Shown in pieces: positions 1 through 10,216 of a DNA stretch of 64,000 nt (positions within the stretch are counted from its first letter, which is position 1; every line of letters begins with the position of its first letter). This stretch comes from Diabrotica undecimpunctata. Lineage: Eukaryota > Arthropoda > Insecta > Coleoptera > Chrysomelidae. The translations under genes and the position numbers were made by a program. The notes under the pieces were generated by a model, which was not told the DNA's origin, ran no database searches, and saw only the letters and a program-made list of their open reading frames with translations. The stretch covers positions 116,786,049 to 116,850,048 of the forward strand of contig NC_092808.1 in NCBI RefSeq assembly GCF_040954645.1, in the 5' to 3' direction.

Positions 1-1
1 A

Positions 2-1078
2 GACCTCTACGTAGGTTTCATAGATTTTAAGAAGGCCTTCGATAAAGTCAGATACCAAAAGCTATATGAAATCCTAAGAAACAAAAACATCGACAGTCGC
101 GACATTAACATCATATCCAGGTTGTACTGGGGACAAACAGCAAAAATCAAAGTTGATAATGAGTTAACCGAAGAAATTGAGATTCGTCGAGGTATGCGTC
201 AGGGTTGTGTGCTTTCTCCACTATTATTCAATATATATAGCGAAACAATATGTCAGGAAGCGCTCCTAGAGCAAAACATTGGTATGAACATTAACGGAGA
301 GTTAATTAATAATATACGATACGCTGATGACACGCTACTAGTAACAGATAACCTAGCAAATTTACAGTTTTTGATGAAAAACATAAACACTTATACCAAT
401 AAGTATGGTCTAAAACTGAACATCAAAAAGACTAAATTCATGATTGTAACAAAGAAGCTATACACCAATGTGAATTTAACCATAAATAATCAGCCAGTTG
501 AAAGAGTTACGTCCTACAAATATTTAGGGGTTTGCTTCACTGATACTAATGACCAGACAAGAGAAATCAAGAGGCGAATAGAGATAGCGAGACAATCGTT
601 TGTCAAAATGAAAAAGTTCCTATGCAACAGGGACATAAATATAAACTTAAGAGCGAAAATGTTAAGGTGCTATGTGTTCTCCATTCTGCTGTACGGCATG
701 GAAGCCTGGACACTGAAAAAAATAAACATCAAAAACATTGAGGCATTTGAGATGTGGTGTTACAGGAGAATGTGGAAAATACCATGGACAGAAAGAGTAA
801 CAAATCAAGATGTTCTACTAAAGATGGGGAAGGAATGCGAAGTTATAAAAACCATACAAACGAAAAAACTGAAATATCTGGGCCACAAGAGAGGAGAAAA
901 GTACTCTCTACTTAGACTCATAATCCAAGAAAAAATCTCGGCAAAGAGAAATGTGGGACGTAGGAGGATTTCCTGGTTGCGAAATTTAAGGGAGTGGTAT
1001 GGGTGCAGTTCAATACAGTTGTTCAGAGCTGCAGACAACAAAGTAAAGATTGCTGTGATGGTAGCCAACCTCCGATAG
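2..1078 (+). CDS. RTE-like LINE reverse transcriptase, 3' part (cut by window edge)
   Basis: Reverse transcriptase of a non-LTR retrotransposon, which copies element RNA at a nicked chromosomal site. The reading frame is open from base 2 to the stop at 1076-1078, so the gene begins outside the window. Visible motifs are FIDFKKAFDKV (RT motif A, bases 26-58), RQGCVLSPLLFN (motif B) and YADDT (motif C, about base 319). The C-terminal half has the LLYGMEAWTL and GRRRISWLRNLREWYG segments typical of RTE/BovB-like insect elements. No in-frame stop is present, but relative to the copy at 26.8-27.9 kb it lacks one codon in the YLGH region. The 3' end is a short AAG repeat (1093-1107). Family assignment is from motif recognition, not a search. 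Confidence 0.85.
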   Translation, partial: DLYVGFIDFKKAFDKVRYQKLYEILRNKNIDSRDINIISRLYWGQTAKIKVDNELTEEIEIRRGMRQGCVLSPLLFNIYSETICQEALLEQNIGMNINGELINNIRYADDTLLVTDNLANLQFLMKNINTYTNKYGLKLNIKKTKFMIVTKKLYTNVNLTINNQPVERVTSYKYLGVCFTDTNDQTREIKRRIEIARQSFVKMKKFLCNRDININLRAKMLRCYVFSILLYGMEAWTLKKINIKNIEAFEMWCYRRMWKIPWTERVTNQDVLLKMGKECEVIKTIQTKKLKYLGHKRGEKYSLLRLIIQEKISAKRNVGRRRISWLRNLREWYGCSSIQLFRAADNKVKIAVMVANLR

Positions 1079-1089
1079 GAGACGGTACT

Positions 1090-1107
1090 TCAAGAAGAAG
1101 AAGAAGG
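1090..1107 (+). repeat. AAG microsatellite tail of the RTE-like element
   Basis: Short AAG repeat after the stop codon, preceded by the GGAGACGGTACT segment also found after the second copy (27883-27908). It marks the 3' end of this LINE family. Confidence 0.7.
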
Positions 1108-1480
1108 AATTTTCTAATGCCGTATCAATTAATCGTGTGAATATTGGCAAATACCCCTTCTTGGCTCTGATTTTAGTGGCACAATTTTCAAAAAACCATT
1201 CGTGGTAATCCACACCTCTCATGTAAGTAATATTTTTTTTTAAAGTTGTGGTTGAAAAATTAAACGTTCTCCTTTGATATTGTGATTCCATCTACAAGCT
1301 TGTGCGAGAAGTTTTATATTATCGAAATTAGCTGTTCTAGTCACACATTTATTATCGTTTCATTTTACAATAAATATTTCTCCATTTACATCAAACCGAA
1401 AATCATATGAACCACGAGCTTCTTTACCAAGAGTTTGTATATCTTGATCAAAACACTTGATGATCTATTTTTCCTTTACT
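1108..1480 (-). pseudogene. piggyBac transposase relic (DDE core end to GVD motif)
   Basis: Minus-strand translation reads EARGSYDF, then NDNKCVTRTANFD, then MRGVDYHEW and IRAKKGYLPIFTRLIDTALENS. These match, in order, the W-N-D-N, G-V-D and K-K-W-Y-x-x-L-F segments of piggyBac transposases. The expected Trp before NDN is a TGA stop, and a frameshift separates the first half (ending near 1262) from the GVD half. It is trapped between the facing 3' ends of two RTE-like elements, and no terminal repeat or TTAA boundary is visible. Dead fragment. Confidence 0.75.
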
Positions 1481-1507
1481 ATTTAGCAATACAATCTAAC
1501 ATATCAA

Positions 1508-3290
1508 GTACTTCTTCTTCTTCGCGTGCCATATCAGAATTATCCGACGTTGGTGATCACCATTGCGAAGGCTTTTTAATCTTCTATAATATGGAATAAT
1601 TGTCCTGCATTTGATATCTGAGTTCATTCACGAATGTTTTTTAAGGGAGAAATTTGTTTTCTTGCTACATCTCTACGGCCCTCTATTTTGCCTTTAAGGA
1701 TTAGTTGTAATATTTTATATCGACTTTCCCTTACTATATGTCCCAGATAAGACATTTTTGAATGTTTAATAGTCTTTAGCAGTTCTCTATCTTTGTTGAC
1801 ACTCCTTAGTACTTCTTCATTAGTTTTCCTTGCTGTCCAAGGTATCTTTAGAATTTTTCTATGAACCCACATTTCCAATGCTTCAATTTTGTTCATGATC
1901 GATACTTTTAGTGTCCACACTTCTGCACTATACAAAAGTACGGACCAAACATAGCACTTAACCATTCTTTGTCTTAGTTTTAAACTGAGATGATTATTGC
2001 AAAGAAATGACTTCATTTTCATAAAAGTATTTTAGTCATTGCTATTCTACGTTTTATTTCTATGTCTGGATCTAGCTGGTCCGTAACTACAGTTCCCAAA
2101 TATGTCATTTTGTGAACTTTCTCAACTTGGACTCCGTTTAATTAAAGCTTTGCATCGGGATGTGAGTCACGACTAAACACTAAAAATTTCGTTGTGTTTA
2201 AGTTTATTTTAATGTCCATTTCCTCTTCTACTTCGTGACGGATTTGTAGAAATTCAATATTATCTGACGGAATTGCTGTATCGTCTGCATATCTAATCAC
2301 ATTAAGTAGTTCCCCGTTAATTTTTATTCCATATGGTTGTCTCTTAAGCGCCTATTTAAATAACTGGTCCGAGTAAACATTGAACAATGTTGGCGACCAA
2401 ATGCAACCTTGTCTGATTTCTCGTTATATTAAGATTTCATAGGTGTAGTTATCTCCAATTTTTACAATAGCAGCTTGATTCCAGTACAAATTTTTAATGA
2501 CACAAATATCCTTGTCATCTATTCCGATATTTGTCAAGTATTTGCATTAATTTGACATGTTGTACTTTATCGAATGCCTTTTCGAAGTCCACGAAACATG
2601 CAAAGACATATTTTCTTTGGTCGCGGCATTTTTGTAATAGGATGTTAAGCGCAAAAAGTGCTTCCCTGGTTCCCATCTCATTTCTGAAACCAAATTGGGC
2701 ATCTTCGAAATCTTCTTAGCATTTGCGTCTATTTCTGTTGTGAAGTATTCTTGGGAAAATTTTAAGAGTGTCGCTCATTATACTAATTAATCGATATTCC
2801 GAGAATTTTCTTGCATTGTGTTTTTTAGGTATTGCGACAATGATGGATTTGAGCCAATCTGTGGGTATTATATATTGAATTAAAAAGTCTTACTACTACT
2901 TTTATGTTATCATCCTCTATTAGTTTTAGCAACTCAGTTGGTATATCATCTGAACCACAAGCTTTTCTAATTTTAGCATTATTTATAGCGTGTTCTACCT
3001 CGCATTTCATAATTTATGTGCCGTCAGTACAGTTTTTAATATTATTACTGTCATCTTCAAACAACTGTGATATATACAGCTGCTATTCTTTTCTTGTTTC
3101 GTACTCATTTACAATAATTTTGTTAGTATTGTCAACGAGTACAGAGGGAACTCGTTTTTTTAAATATGTTACTCATTTTTTTAAGTTTTTGTGCACATTA
3201 AATAAGTCGTTTTTGGATATTACATCCTCCATTTCGTCGCACCTTTCTCTCATCCATTTTTCTTTGGCTAGGACCAGCATATGAACAAAA
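1508..3290 (-). pseudogene. RTE-like LINE, second family, degenerate
   Basis: Reads right to left. Recognisable pieces are CEVEHAINNAKIRKACGSDD (about 3010-2950), motif A FVDFEKAFDKV (about 2600-2570), the catalytic YADD box near 2295-2270, the linker KMTYLGTVVTD, and a C-terminal stretch 2022-1624 with LLYSAEVWTL and YLGHIVRE. Several stops and frameshifts separate them. The 3' end on the minus strand is an AAG-type tail (TTC repeats at 1511-1525). The same family left a 180-bp 3' fragment at 17631-17810, so the end is well defined. Endonuclease domain not seen. Confidence 0.8.
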
Positions 3291-4000
3291 AACAATTAAT
3301 ACTATTAATACCCGATATAAATTTAAAAAAAGCTAAAACGTGAAACAACAACCAATATAGACAATTTTCATATTTTTATTACTAATTAATTGTAAGATGT
3401 ATTTTAACATTCCTAATATTAGGATAACATAATCACAGAGTTATAAACTTTAAAAATGTTGCCCTAAACAAAACCAAAACTGTGACTTATCAAGTAATTT
3501 TCCTGTGGTCTGCAAATGTATAGTTTAAAAAATTCTAACAATTCCTGCACAGGTTTACATAGATCTTAATACTTAAATGTATCATATTTTGATACCTCTA
3601 AGTACCAGTGACCTATTTATAGGACAATAAAATAAATTTTATACTGAAGGTTCAACAATTTATCTTTTTATAAAAGGAAAAAACATCACACCAATGACAC
3701 ACACTGTGCCGTTTTTTCTAAACCAATTAGAACAATAGTCTCTCACGTCTGAATTCAAATGTTCAGTAACAAAAACATCAGGAATACTTTTCTCCAAAAA
3801 GGTTTCATCAACGCCCCCTACCTTAAAATTATATTATACCATCATCTTATTTGAACCAAAGGTAAAGTTTTTAGGCATGCTGTTTGATCAGCAACTTATT
3901 TGGCAGGAACATATTAAACAAACAGTTTTAACAGACTGAATCTAATGAAAATCTTGACAAACCGAAACTGGGGATCAGATCAGAAAACTTTGTTGAGAAT
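3291..4000. other. AT-rich spacer, nothing recognised
   Basis: No coherent reading frame, terminal repeat or RNA signature seen between the degenerate RTE and the first Dong-like element. Confidence 0.5.
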
Positions 4001-5255
4001 TTATTATTATTATTATTACACGGCTCACACTCCCTCTAAGGGGAAAATTTACTCATCCCAGATACCTACGGTATCAAAAGGATTGAGCTCTGGTGGGACT
4101 CTTTCCATGTTATCGAGTCCTAGGTGACTTGGTATGTCGGTGTATCTCCCAAAAATTTTCGTACGCATCTGAACGTCGAAAGTAACACAGCTTTCTGCAT
4201 AATCTTATATAGATGTTCATTTAGACCCAGCTTTTTTATGTTTTCTAGGAGGCTCTTCGGGATGACTCCAGTGGTAGAAAGAATAATAGGGATCGTCGTC
4301 TGGGTACTTTCCATTCTCCATTGTCTCCTGATTTCTATTTCTAGATCTCTATACTTGGCGATCTTTTCGTTGTATTTAACACGCAAATTATTGGTGTTGG
4401 GTATCGCCACATCAATAAGTGTTGTTTGCCTAGTAATTTTATTAACTAGTATAAGATCGGGTCTATTATGGGCCACTTGTTGGTCTGTGAGCACAGTGCG
4501 ATCCCAGTATAGCTTGTAGTTGTCATTTTCAAGCATACTCTCAGGAACGTTTGATAATATGGAAGATGGTCGGTTTGGAGAAGTCCCAGTTTGTCAGCCA
4601 GTTCTTGGTGGATAATCTTTCCTACTGAGTCATGACGTTCTTTATAATCAGTACCGACAAATGCCTGGCAGCCACCGGTAAGATGTTGGATGGTTTCTTG
4701 GGCTTGGCATCCATATCGGCATTTGTCATTTTGGACTTGAGGATCTTTAACAATATATTTCAGGTAAGTTTTAGTTGGAATAACCTGATCCTGAATGGCA
4801 AGTAGGAAACCCTCAGTCTCGGGAAACATCTTTCCTGATGTCAACCAATAGTTCGACGCTGTATTGTCGACATATTCTTGGCTGATCTCATTAAGATGTC
4901 GCCCATGCAGAGGTTTACTCATCCAGGTGCGCATTTTGTCTTGCTTAGTCAGGTGGTTTATGCGCATTTCTTGTTCCCTCGGTTTAAGCGGCGTGGTATC
5001 ATCTACTGCACAAATTGCTCGATGTAAAGTAGATGTCTCAGCCTGTACCTGAAAATAAATTCTTAAATTAGCAATTTGTTTATCCAATTGCTCACCTATA
5101 TTCATAAGTCCTCTTCCCCCTTGATACCGCGGTAATGTTGTTTTCTCTACTGCACTGCGTGGATGATGTTTTTGCGCATTTGTGAGAAGTGTTCTTACTT
5201 TCCGCTGAAGAGCCACTATCCCACTATATATCCGTTTTTGACCACTTTATAATAC
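4001..5255 (-). mobile_element. Dong/R4-like LINE, 3' part, copy A
   Basis: 5'-truncated non-LTR element whose 3' end on the minus strand is a TAA repeat (TTA repeats at 4001-4018). The 3' UTR shares the AGGGAGTGTGAGCCGTG end with copy B. Its TAA tail and restriction-like endonuclease point to the R4/Dong group, which is known to insert at TAA repeats. It directly abuts the TAA tail of copy B, a back-to-back arrangement expected for such target choice. Confidence 0.7.
4120..5216 (-). pseudogene. Dong/R4-like pol C-terminus with zinc knuckle and restriction-like endonuclease
   Basis: C-terminal half of the single polyprotein. In order: GGRGLMNIGEQ and the conserved post-RT region (5216 downward), a CCHC knuckle CRYGC-x7-H-x4-C around 4710-4670, then the restriction-like endonuclease with NRPDL followed 14 residues later by TLID (a PD-x12-14-D type catalytic pair), KYRDLEIEI, and the terminal MQKAVLLST-x4-RKFLGDTP segment ending at 4120. 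A frameshift near 4545 separates knuckle and endonuclease frames; copy B reads through there. The RT domain itself is missing (5' truncation). Confidence 0.8.
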
Positions 5256-6080
5256 CATTATTATTATTATTATCCAGATTTAGCCACACGGCTTACACTC
5301 CCTCTAAGGGGAAAATTCACTTATCCCAGATACCTACGGTATCAAAAGGATTGAGCTCTGGTGGGACTCTTTCCATGTTTCATGAGTCCTAGGTGACTTG
5401 GTACATCGGTGTATCTCCCAAAAATTTTCAAACGCATCTGGACGTCGAAAGTAGCACAGCTTTCTGCATGATCTTATATAGATGTTCATTTAGACCCAGC
5501 TTTCTTATGTTTTCTAGAAGGTTCTTCGGGATGACTCCAGTGGTAGAAAGAATAATAGGTATCGTCTGGGTACTTTCCATTCTCCATTGTCTCCTTATTT
5601 GTATTTCCAGATCTCTGTACTTGGCGATCTTTTCGTTGTAATTAACACGCAGATTATTGTTGTTAGGTATCACCACATCGATTAGTGTTGTTTGTCTTGT
5701 AAGTTTATTAACTAGCACGAGATCTGGTCTGTTATGTGCTACAGTTTGATCTGTGAGCACAGTGCGATCCCAGTATAGCTTGTAGTTGTCATTCTCAAGC
5801 ATACTCTCAGGAACGTATTGATAATACGGGAGATGGTTTGTTTGTAGAAGTCCTAGTTTAAAAGCTATCCCTTGATGGAGGATCTTTCCTACTGAGTCAT
5901 GCCGTTCCTTATAGTCAGTTGCAGCAAATGCCTGGCAGCACCCGGTAAGATGTTGGATAGTTTCTTGGGCTTGACATCCATATCGGCATTTGTCGTTTTG
6001 GACCTGAGGGTCTTTGACGATATATTTCAGGTAATTTTTGGTTGGTATAACCTGATCCTGAATGGCGAGTAATGAACCAT
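5256..6080 (-). mobile_element. Dong/R4-like LINE, 3' part, copy B
   Basis: Second copy, about 800 bp, 5'-truncated at about 6076 where similarity to copy A stops. TAA tail on the minus strand at 5262-5280. Coding part 5393-6083 holds the same CCHC knuckle, RPD-x14-D endonuclease and C-terminus as copy A in one frame, except for a TGA replacing the Arg of VRKFLGD (near 5427). Inserted at the 5' edge of the I-clade relic that follows. Confidence 0.75.
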
Positions 6081-6084
6081 TACT

Positions 6085-7507
6085 TAAAAACTTGACAGCA
6101 TACACAACTCTGGTATTAGAATTGCACTTGGAGCCGTCCGGACAACTCCCTCCGAAAGCATACTGAGCGAAGCCGGCGAACCTCCTCTAAACAACCGAAG
6201 AATATACTTAGCTCTAGCACATGCCATATCCATAGCCTCAAATATAAACAAACCTCTCTTCTGGTATACTTTTAATAAGAAATATATCAATTTATACAAT
6301 AATAAGCCTTGTGCCCACAAACCTTACTACGAGAGAATCCGATTATGTAGTTCTAACCTGAACATTCAGTTCCCAGAAGTATTTTAAACGAATTTCAATC
6401 ACTATCTACCTTGGACTGTCAAACAGCCCAAAGTCATTACAGCGTATACATAACATACAAGTATAAGTCAAACTAAATTCAATCTTTGATCAACAATACA
6501 ATGACTGGATTAAAATTTATACAGATGCATCCAAAGGTGAACTTGGCGTTGGAGCAGTAGTGGTAACCCCAAATGACCCTTTTCAATTTAAACTGTCTCT
6601 AAACTCCAGCATCTATACTGCAGAACTATTTGGTTTGTTTAAAGCCATTAAACATGTAAACATTTGGTTTTTTTAAAGCCATTAAACATGTAAACAATAA
6701 AAACATCTCTTGTTGTCTGGTCCTTTCCGACTCTCTCAGCGCAGTCAAAGCTATGCAAAATGTATACCCTAAACACCCCATTGAAAAAATGATCAAAGCC
6801 GAACTAATGGAAGCTCAAGGATATTTCAGAAGAATCCACTTCCTGTGGATACTATCTTATATAGGTATAGAAGGGAATGAATAAGCAGATACTAGACTAA
6901 GATACTAACTGCGCGTAACGCTATCACCAATGGGCATCAGAAACAGAGTGTCGGAGTGTCGTTAGCGATCTAAAAATGTATTTCAAAAATAAGGTGTTAA
7001 GTGTGTGAAATCAGGAGTGGAATGATTCCAGTTCTAAACTCAGAACCATTAAAAGTGACATTTCTTCATGGAAGTCGACTGCCAGAAGTAGAAGGTATCA
7101 AATTATTATTACACGACTACGACTTGGACACTGTAGGTATACTCACGCCTATCTCTTCTCAAATAGTGAACCTCTCAAATGCGAAATGTGCAATATAGTT
7201 GATTGACAGTATAAATCAATTTTTGATAGACTGTCCTAAATATATAAATCGAAGATACTCTTACAATTTTCCAAATAACCTGAAAGCATTACTTGAGAAA
7301 AATTTTGTTCTGGACAATTTATTAGGTTACTTAAAATGTGTAAACATGTTACACAAGATTTAACATAATTAATTGTTACAAATGTTTAATTGTTTATAAG
7401 CTGTAGTTAATTGTTAGAATGATTGATTATTACAAATGTTTAATTTAATATTGTTACAAAAATGTCGCAATAACCTTCGGGTGGATGCGACTTTGTCTTA
7501 AAAAAAA
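6085..7507 (+). pseudogene. I-clade LINE, post-RT and RNase H region, degenerate
   Basis: After the Dong junction the plus strand reads NSGIRIALGAVRTTPSESIL, a conserved post-RT segment of RNase-H-bearing LINEs, then an RNase H domain from 6503 with IYTDAS (first catalytic Asp), TAELFGLFKAI (Glu) and LSDSLSAVKA (Asp), then IGIEGNE with a stop in place of the next residue. A local 35-bp duplication (6627-6695) interrupts the RNase H helix. Downstream frames are full of stops. The 3' end is probably the short A-run near 7500. Confidence 0.75.
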
Positions 7508-8004
7508 TTATCTTTTCTAAATTAATTTATAAATATTGGTTATAATAAACATTACTCAAAAAAGTCAATAAAAGATCATAAAGTTCCGATATGAAACTTT
7601 TATTATTAAATGTGTAAATCTGAACAAAGGCGTCAAATTTGTCCATGGTTTATATTTTTTTTACTAAATGTGGATCAATAGATAATATAATCAAACAAAA
7701 ATTATAATTAAGTTAACTGCGGCTTAAAATATATACGGTAAATTTTTATTTAAATTAAAAAAAAATTAATTGTCGAAAAAAAAAAAATTGTCAGTCATCT
7801 ATAATTAAGATGCTAGCTTATAATGGGTTAAGATGCCGCAAGAAAATAGCTTCAGAACAATATTAGGACATTTAAGTAGAACACCATACGAATCTTTTAT
7901 TTATACTCATTAATAATTATATCTATTAAAAATATATCTTTTGTATTAAATATCAATAAAATAAAAATTATTTAAAACATTTAAACTTAGCTAAAACATT
8001 TAAG
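7508..8004. other. AT-rich spacer
   Basis: No recognisable element. It contains A-runs, and an AATAAA on the minus strand near 7900 that could serve the exon at 8005-8217. Confidence 0.45.
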
Positions 8005-8217
8005 CTATATTTTTGAAATACTAACATAAGCTAGTGATGCAGCTGTAGCTAGATATTGTAAAAGTTCAACTGCAGTGGGTTTAGTTAAGTATGCAAAAAC
8101 TGCTATTATATATAAAGCTATGTTTTGAAGACAAAATACTACTCCACATAGATATCTTTGGATAGGTTTACGATAAAACACCGTTCCCCAGTTATACATC
8201 CAATATAAGGGATCGCC
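8005..8217 (-). CDS. Putative terminal exon of an unidentified multi-pass membrane protein
   Basis: On the minus strand a TTTTTAG acceptor (8218-8224) precedes a 70-codon open stretch ending in TAA at 8005. It encodes GDPLYWMYNWGTVFYRK, then two likely membrane helices (about residues 22-40 and 48-68) and a short SISKI tail. An AATAAA lies about 100 bp downstream on the same strand. No retrotransposon or transposase motif is visible, and composition is less AT-biased than the flanks. It could be the last exon of a host membrane-protein gene whose other exons lie far away, since introns in such genomes can exceed this window. I do not recognise the family. A chance frame is possible. Confidence 0.4.
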   Translation of the reverse strand, partial: GDPLYWMYNWGTVFYRKPIQRYLCGVVFCLQNIALYIIAVFAYLTKPTAVELLQYLATAASLAYVSISKI

Positions 8218-8601
8218 TAAAAACAATGCATTATAGTATAGTTGAACCTAATAAGTTTATTTTATCAAATCTGTTATAAAAAGAATCATGTTGTCTTGTA
8301 TCTAGATTATCTAGTAGTAAACCAAACCTAAACAAAATTCACAGATATTAAAATTATTACCAGTTTAATAATAAGAAAAATTATTTATTATCGTTAAAAA
8401 GCTGAACTTTAACGGTGAGCTTTGTGACATTAATCTATAGATTTGGGATGGGAATATATTTAAAAAATTTGGGTAAATTAAAATGTACCAATGAAAATAA
8501 GGGAATTTGGTACTAAACAAAAGGGGGAAAATAAAGGGCGCCACCTGGTTCTTTATCAAGGGACGAGGAAAACTCTACACTTGACCTATAAGAAGACTGG
8601 T
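8218..8601. other. AT-rich spacer, possible intron sequence
   Basis: No coding or repeat signature. If the exon at 8005-8217 is real, this is its upstream intron. Confidence 0.35.
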
Positions 8602-8975
8602 TTAACCCTCCGTTAGTCGCTAGGAAAAAATAAGCATCAAGAGTCTCTACGGTGTCTGAGGCCGACAATAAAAAAAAATAGTTATTGCTATAAAATTCAT
8701 AAAAATATTGTACATTGTGTATAGGAATGACTGAAAAATATTTTGAAAATATTTTATTGAAAAACAACAGATACAAAATGAAAAACACCAGTATAACAAT
8801 ATATTGTTATTGGTAATATAAAATAAAATTAAAAAAAAAGTTCTTTAAATCTTTGAAATGGAAAACAGCTCGTAATTTTTAGTTAAGAAGAATATAGATT
8901 AACTAAAAAAAAATAACTCAGGTTTTTAACAAAAATATGTCAGCTTTGATCACTTGATTTAGTAAGTGAGACATT

Positions 8976-9455
8976 TTATGTTATAGCGTCACTCAGGCAA
9001 AGCTGACATATTCCACAAATATGTTCAAGGCACATGAATTTTTTGCATTTTATGCATAAAAAGCGAGTACACCTGTTTTTTTTTTGGTAGTACAAAAGCC
9101 ACAGCGACCCTTTGTTAGATTTTTTTCTGGAATTGCAGGAGTTACACCTGTTTTGTCGCAAATTTCGCGAATATGGCATTTGAGGCTAACTAGCAGATTT
9201 GCAGTAGTAGCTCAACTTTTTAAATAGGGATATAAAAGCTCATTTGCAAGGTTTCCTAGAAAATCACGTCGTTTCACGTTTTTCTCATTCTTATCGTTTG
9301 CATTGAAGGTAACCATTGAATTAATGCCAGATATGTTCAATATGGTATAAAATATAACCATTGGCCAACGCTTTATGCTTCTTGAATAGTTGTAGTTAGC
9401 ACTGAGCTGGTCTAACATGTCGACCCCTATTTTTATTGAGCTCTATTTCGATCTA
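8976..9455 (-). pseudogene. piggyBac transposase C-terminus with cysteine-rich zinc domain
   Basis: From 9450 downward the minus strand reads KIGVDMLDQLSANYNYSR, then RWPMVIFYTILNISGIN and RRDFLGNLANELLYPYL, the post-catalytic part of piggyBac transposases. The cysteine-rich domain follows, GRCGFC-TTKKK in one frame and then CIKCKKFMCLEHICGICQLC in another. A frameshift at the T-run near 9077-9086 splits it, and a stop at 9212 precedes it. Gene context: the left end of the TTAA-flanked element. Confidence 0.8.
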
Positions 9456-9512
9456 TTTAAACTCAAAATTGCAGAAAAGCTTGCATATTCATCACGATGT
9501 CTTCTTTAACCT

Positions 9513-9965
9513 AATGCTTCTAACAACATCAGATATTTCTCTTTTAGATATGTTAGCAACATTTCCAATAAAATAGCTAAACTTTTTACTTCTACAATTG
9601 AAAACATCAAAATTTCCTTTAAGTCACACAACACTTTAGGTTTCTTTTTAATCAACACCAAAGATAGGATGAACACACTTGTCAAAAGTGGTAATTATAA
9701 ATTAAAGTGTGATAATTGTGATGCCTCCCATGTAGATAGAACCATTAGAAAGTTATCTACTAGAATTTCAGAACATTTGAAGAGACCAAACGCTTCAAGT
9801 TTTGGTCAACATTTATTATCTAGTAAACACAATTTTAACATCAATACTGGTTCGTCTATTTTACATGACATCAGCAGAAAGAAAAACTATTTTGAGTTGG
9901 ATTTATTGGAAGATTTGGAGATCACAAAAGAAACAAATCGAATCTTAATACTTAAATTAATTTAA
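9513..9965 (+). pseudogene. Penelope-like element, 3' end of pol with GIY-YIG endonuclease
   Basis: Open frame from about 9513 to the stop at 9963-9965. It begins with the linker after the Penelope RT (NISNKIAKLF, then NTLGFFLINTKDR) and continues with a GIY-YIG-type nuclease: SGNYKLKCDNCDASHVDRT, where the second tract has Val-Asp in place of Gly-Gln, then RISEHL, FGQHLLSSKH and FELDLLEDLEI. Penelope-like retroelements encode RT plus GIY-YIG. The RT is absent (5' truncated). The element continues past a nested DNA transposon to the hammerhead-like motif at 13176. Confidence 0.8.
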
Positions 9966-10216
9966 ATTGTACTAAGTTTAAACCTATTTTTAAAAACAAA
10001 CTTTATTGCAGCTTCACCTCGTAGTGGACCCAGCTCGGCTGTTTAGACTTCCTCCACTGAGTATACCTATTAAGAATTTATTAATTTTATACTTTGATCA
10101 ACATTACTATTGTATTCTTCAACAATTTACAAAACTAGCTTGCTCAGGTTCAATTAATCTATAGTTGGCGTTAAAAAAAACTCTCCATACCTCTACTTAA
10201 TTTAGATATATAGTTA

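Noticed and set aside
6084..6320. 78-codon minus frame opposite the I-clade relic
   Set aside because: Shadow of the plus-strand LINE segment that has recognisable motifs.
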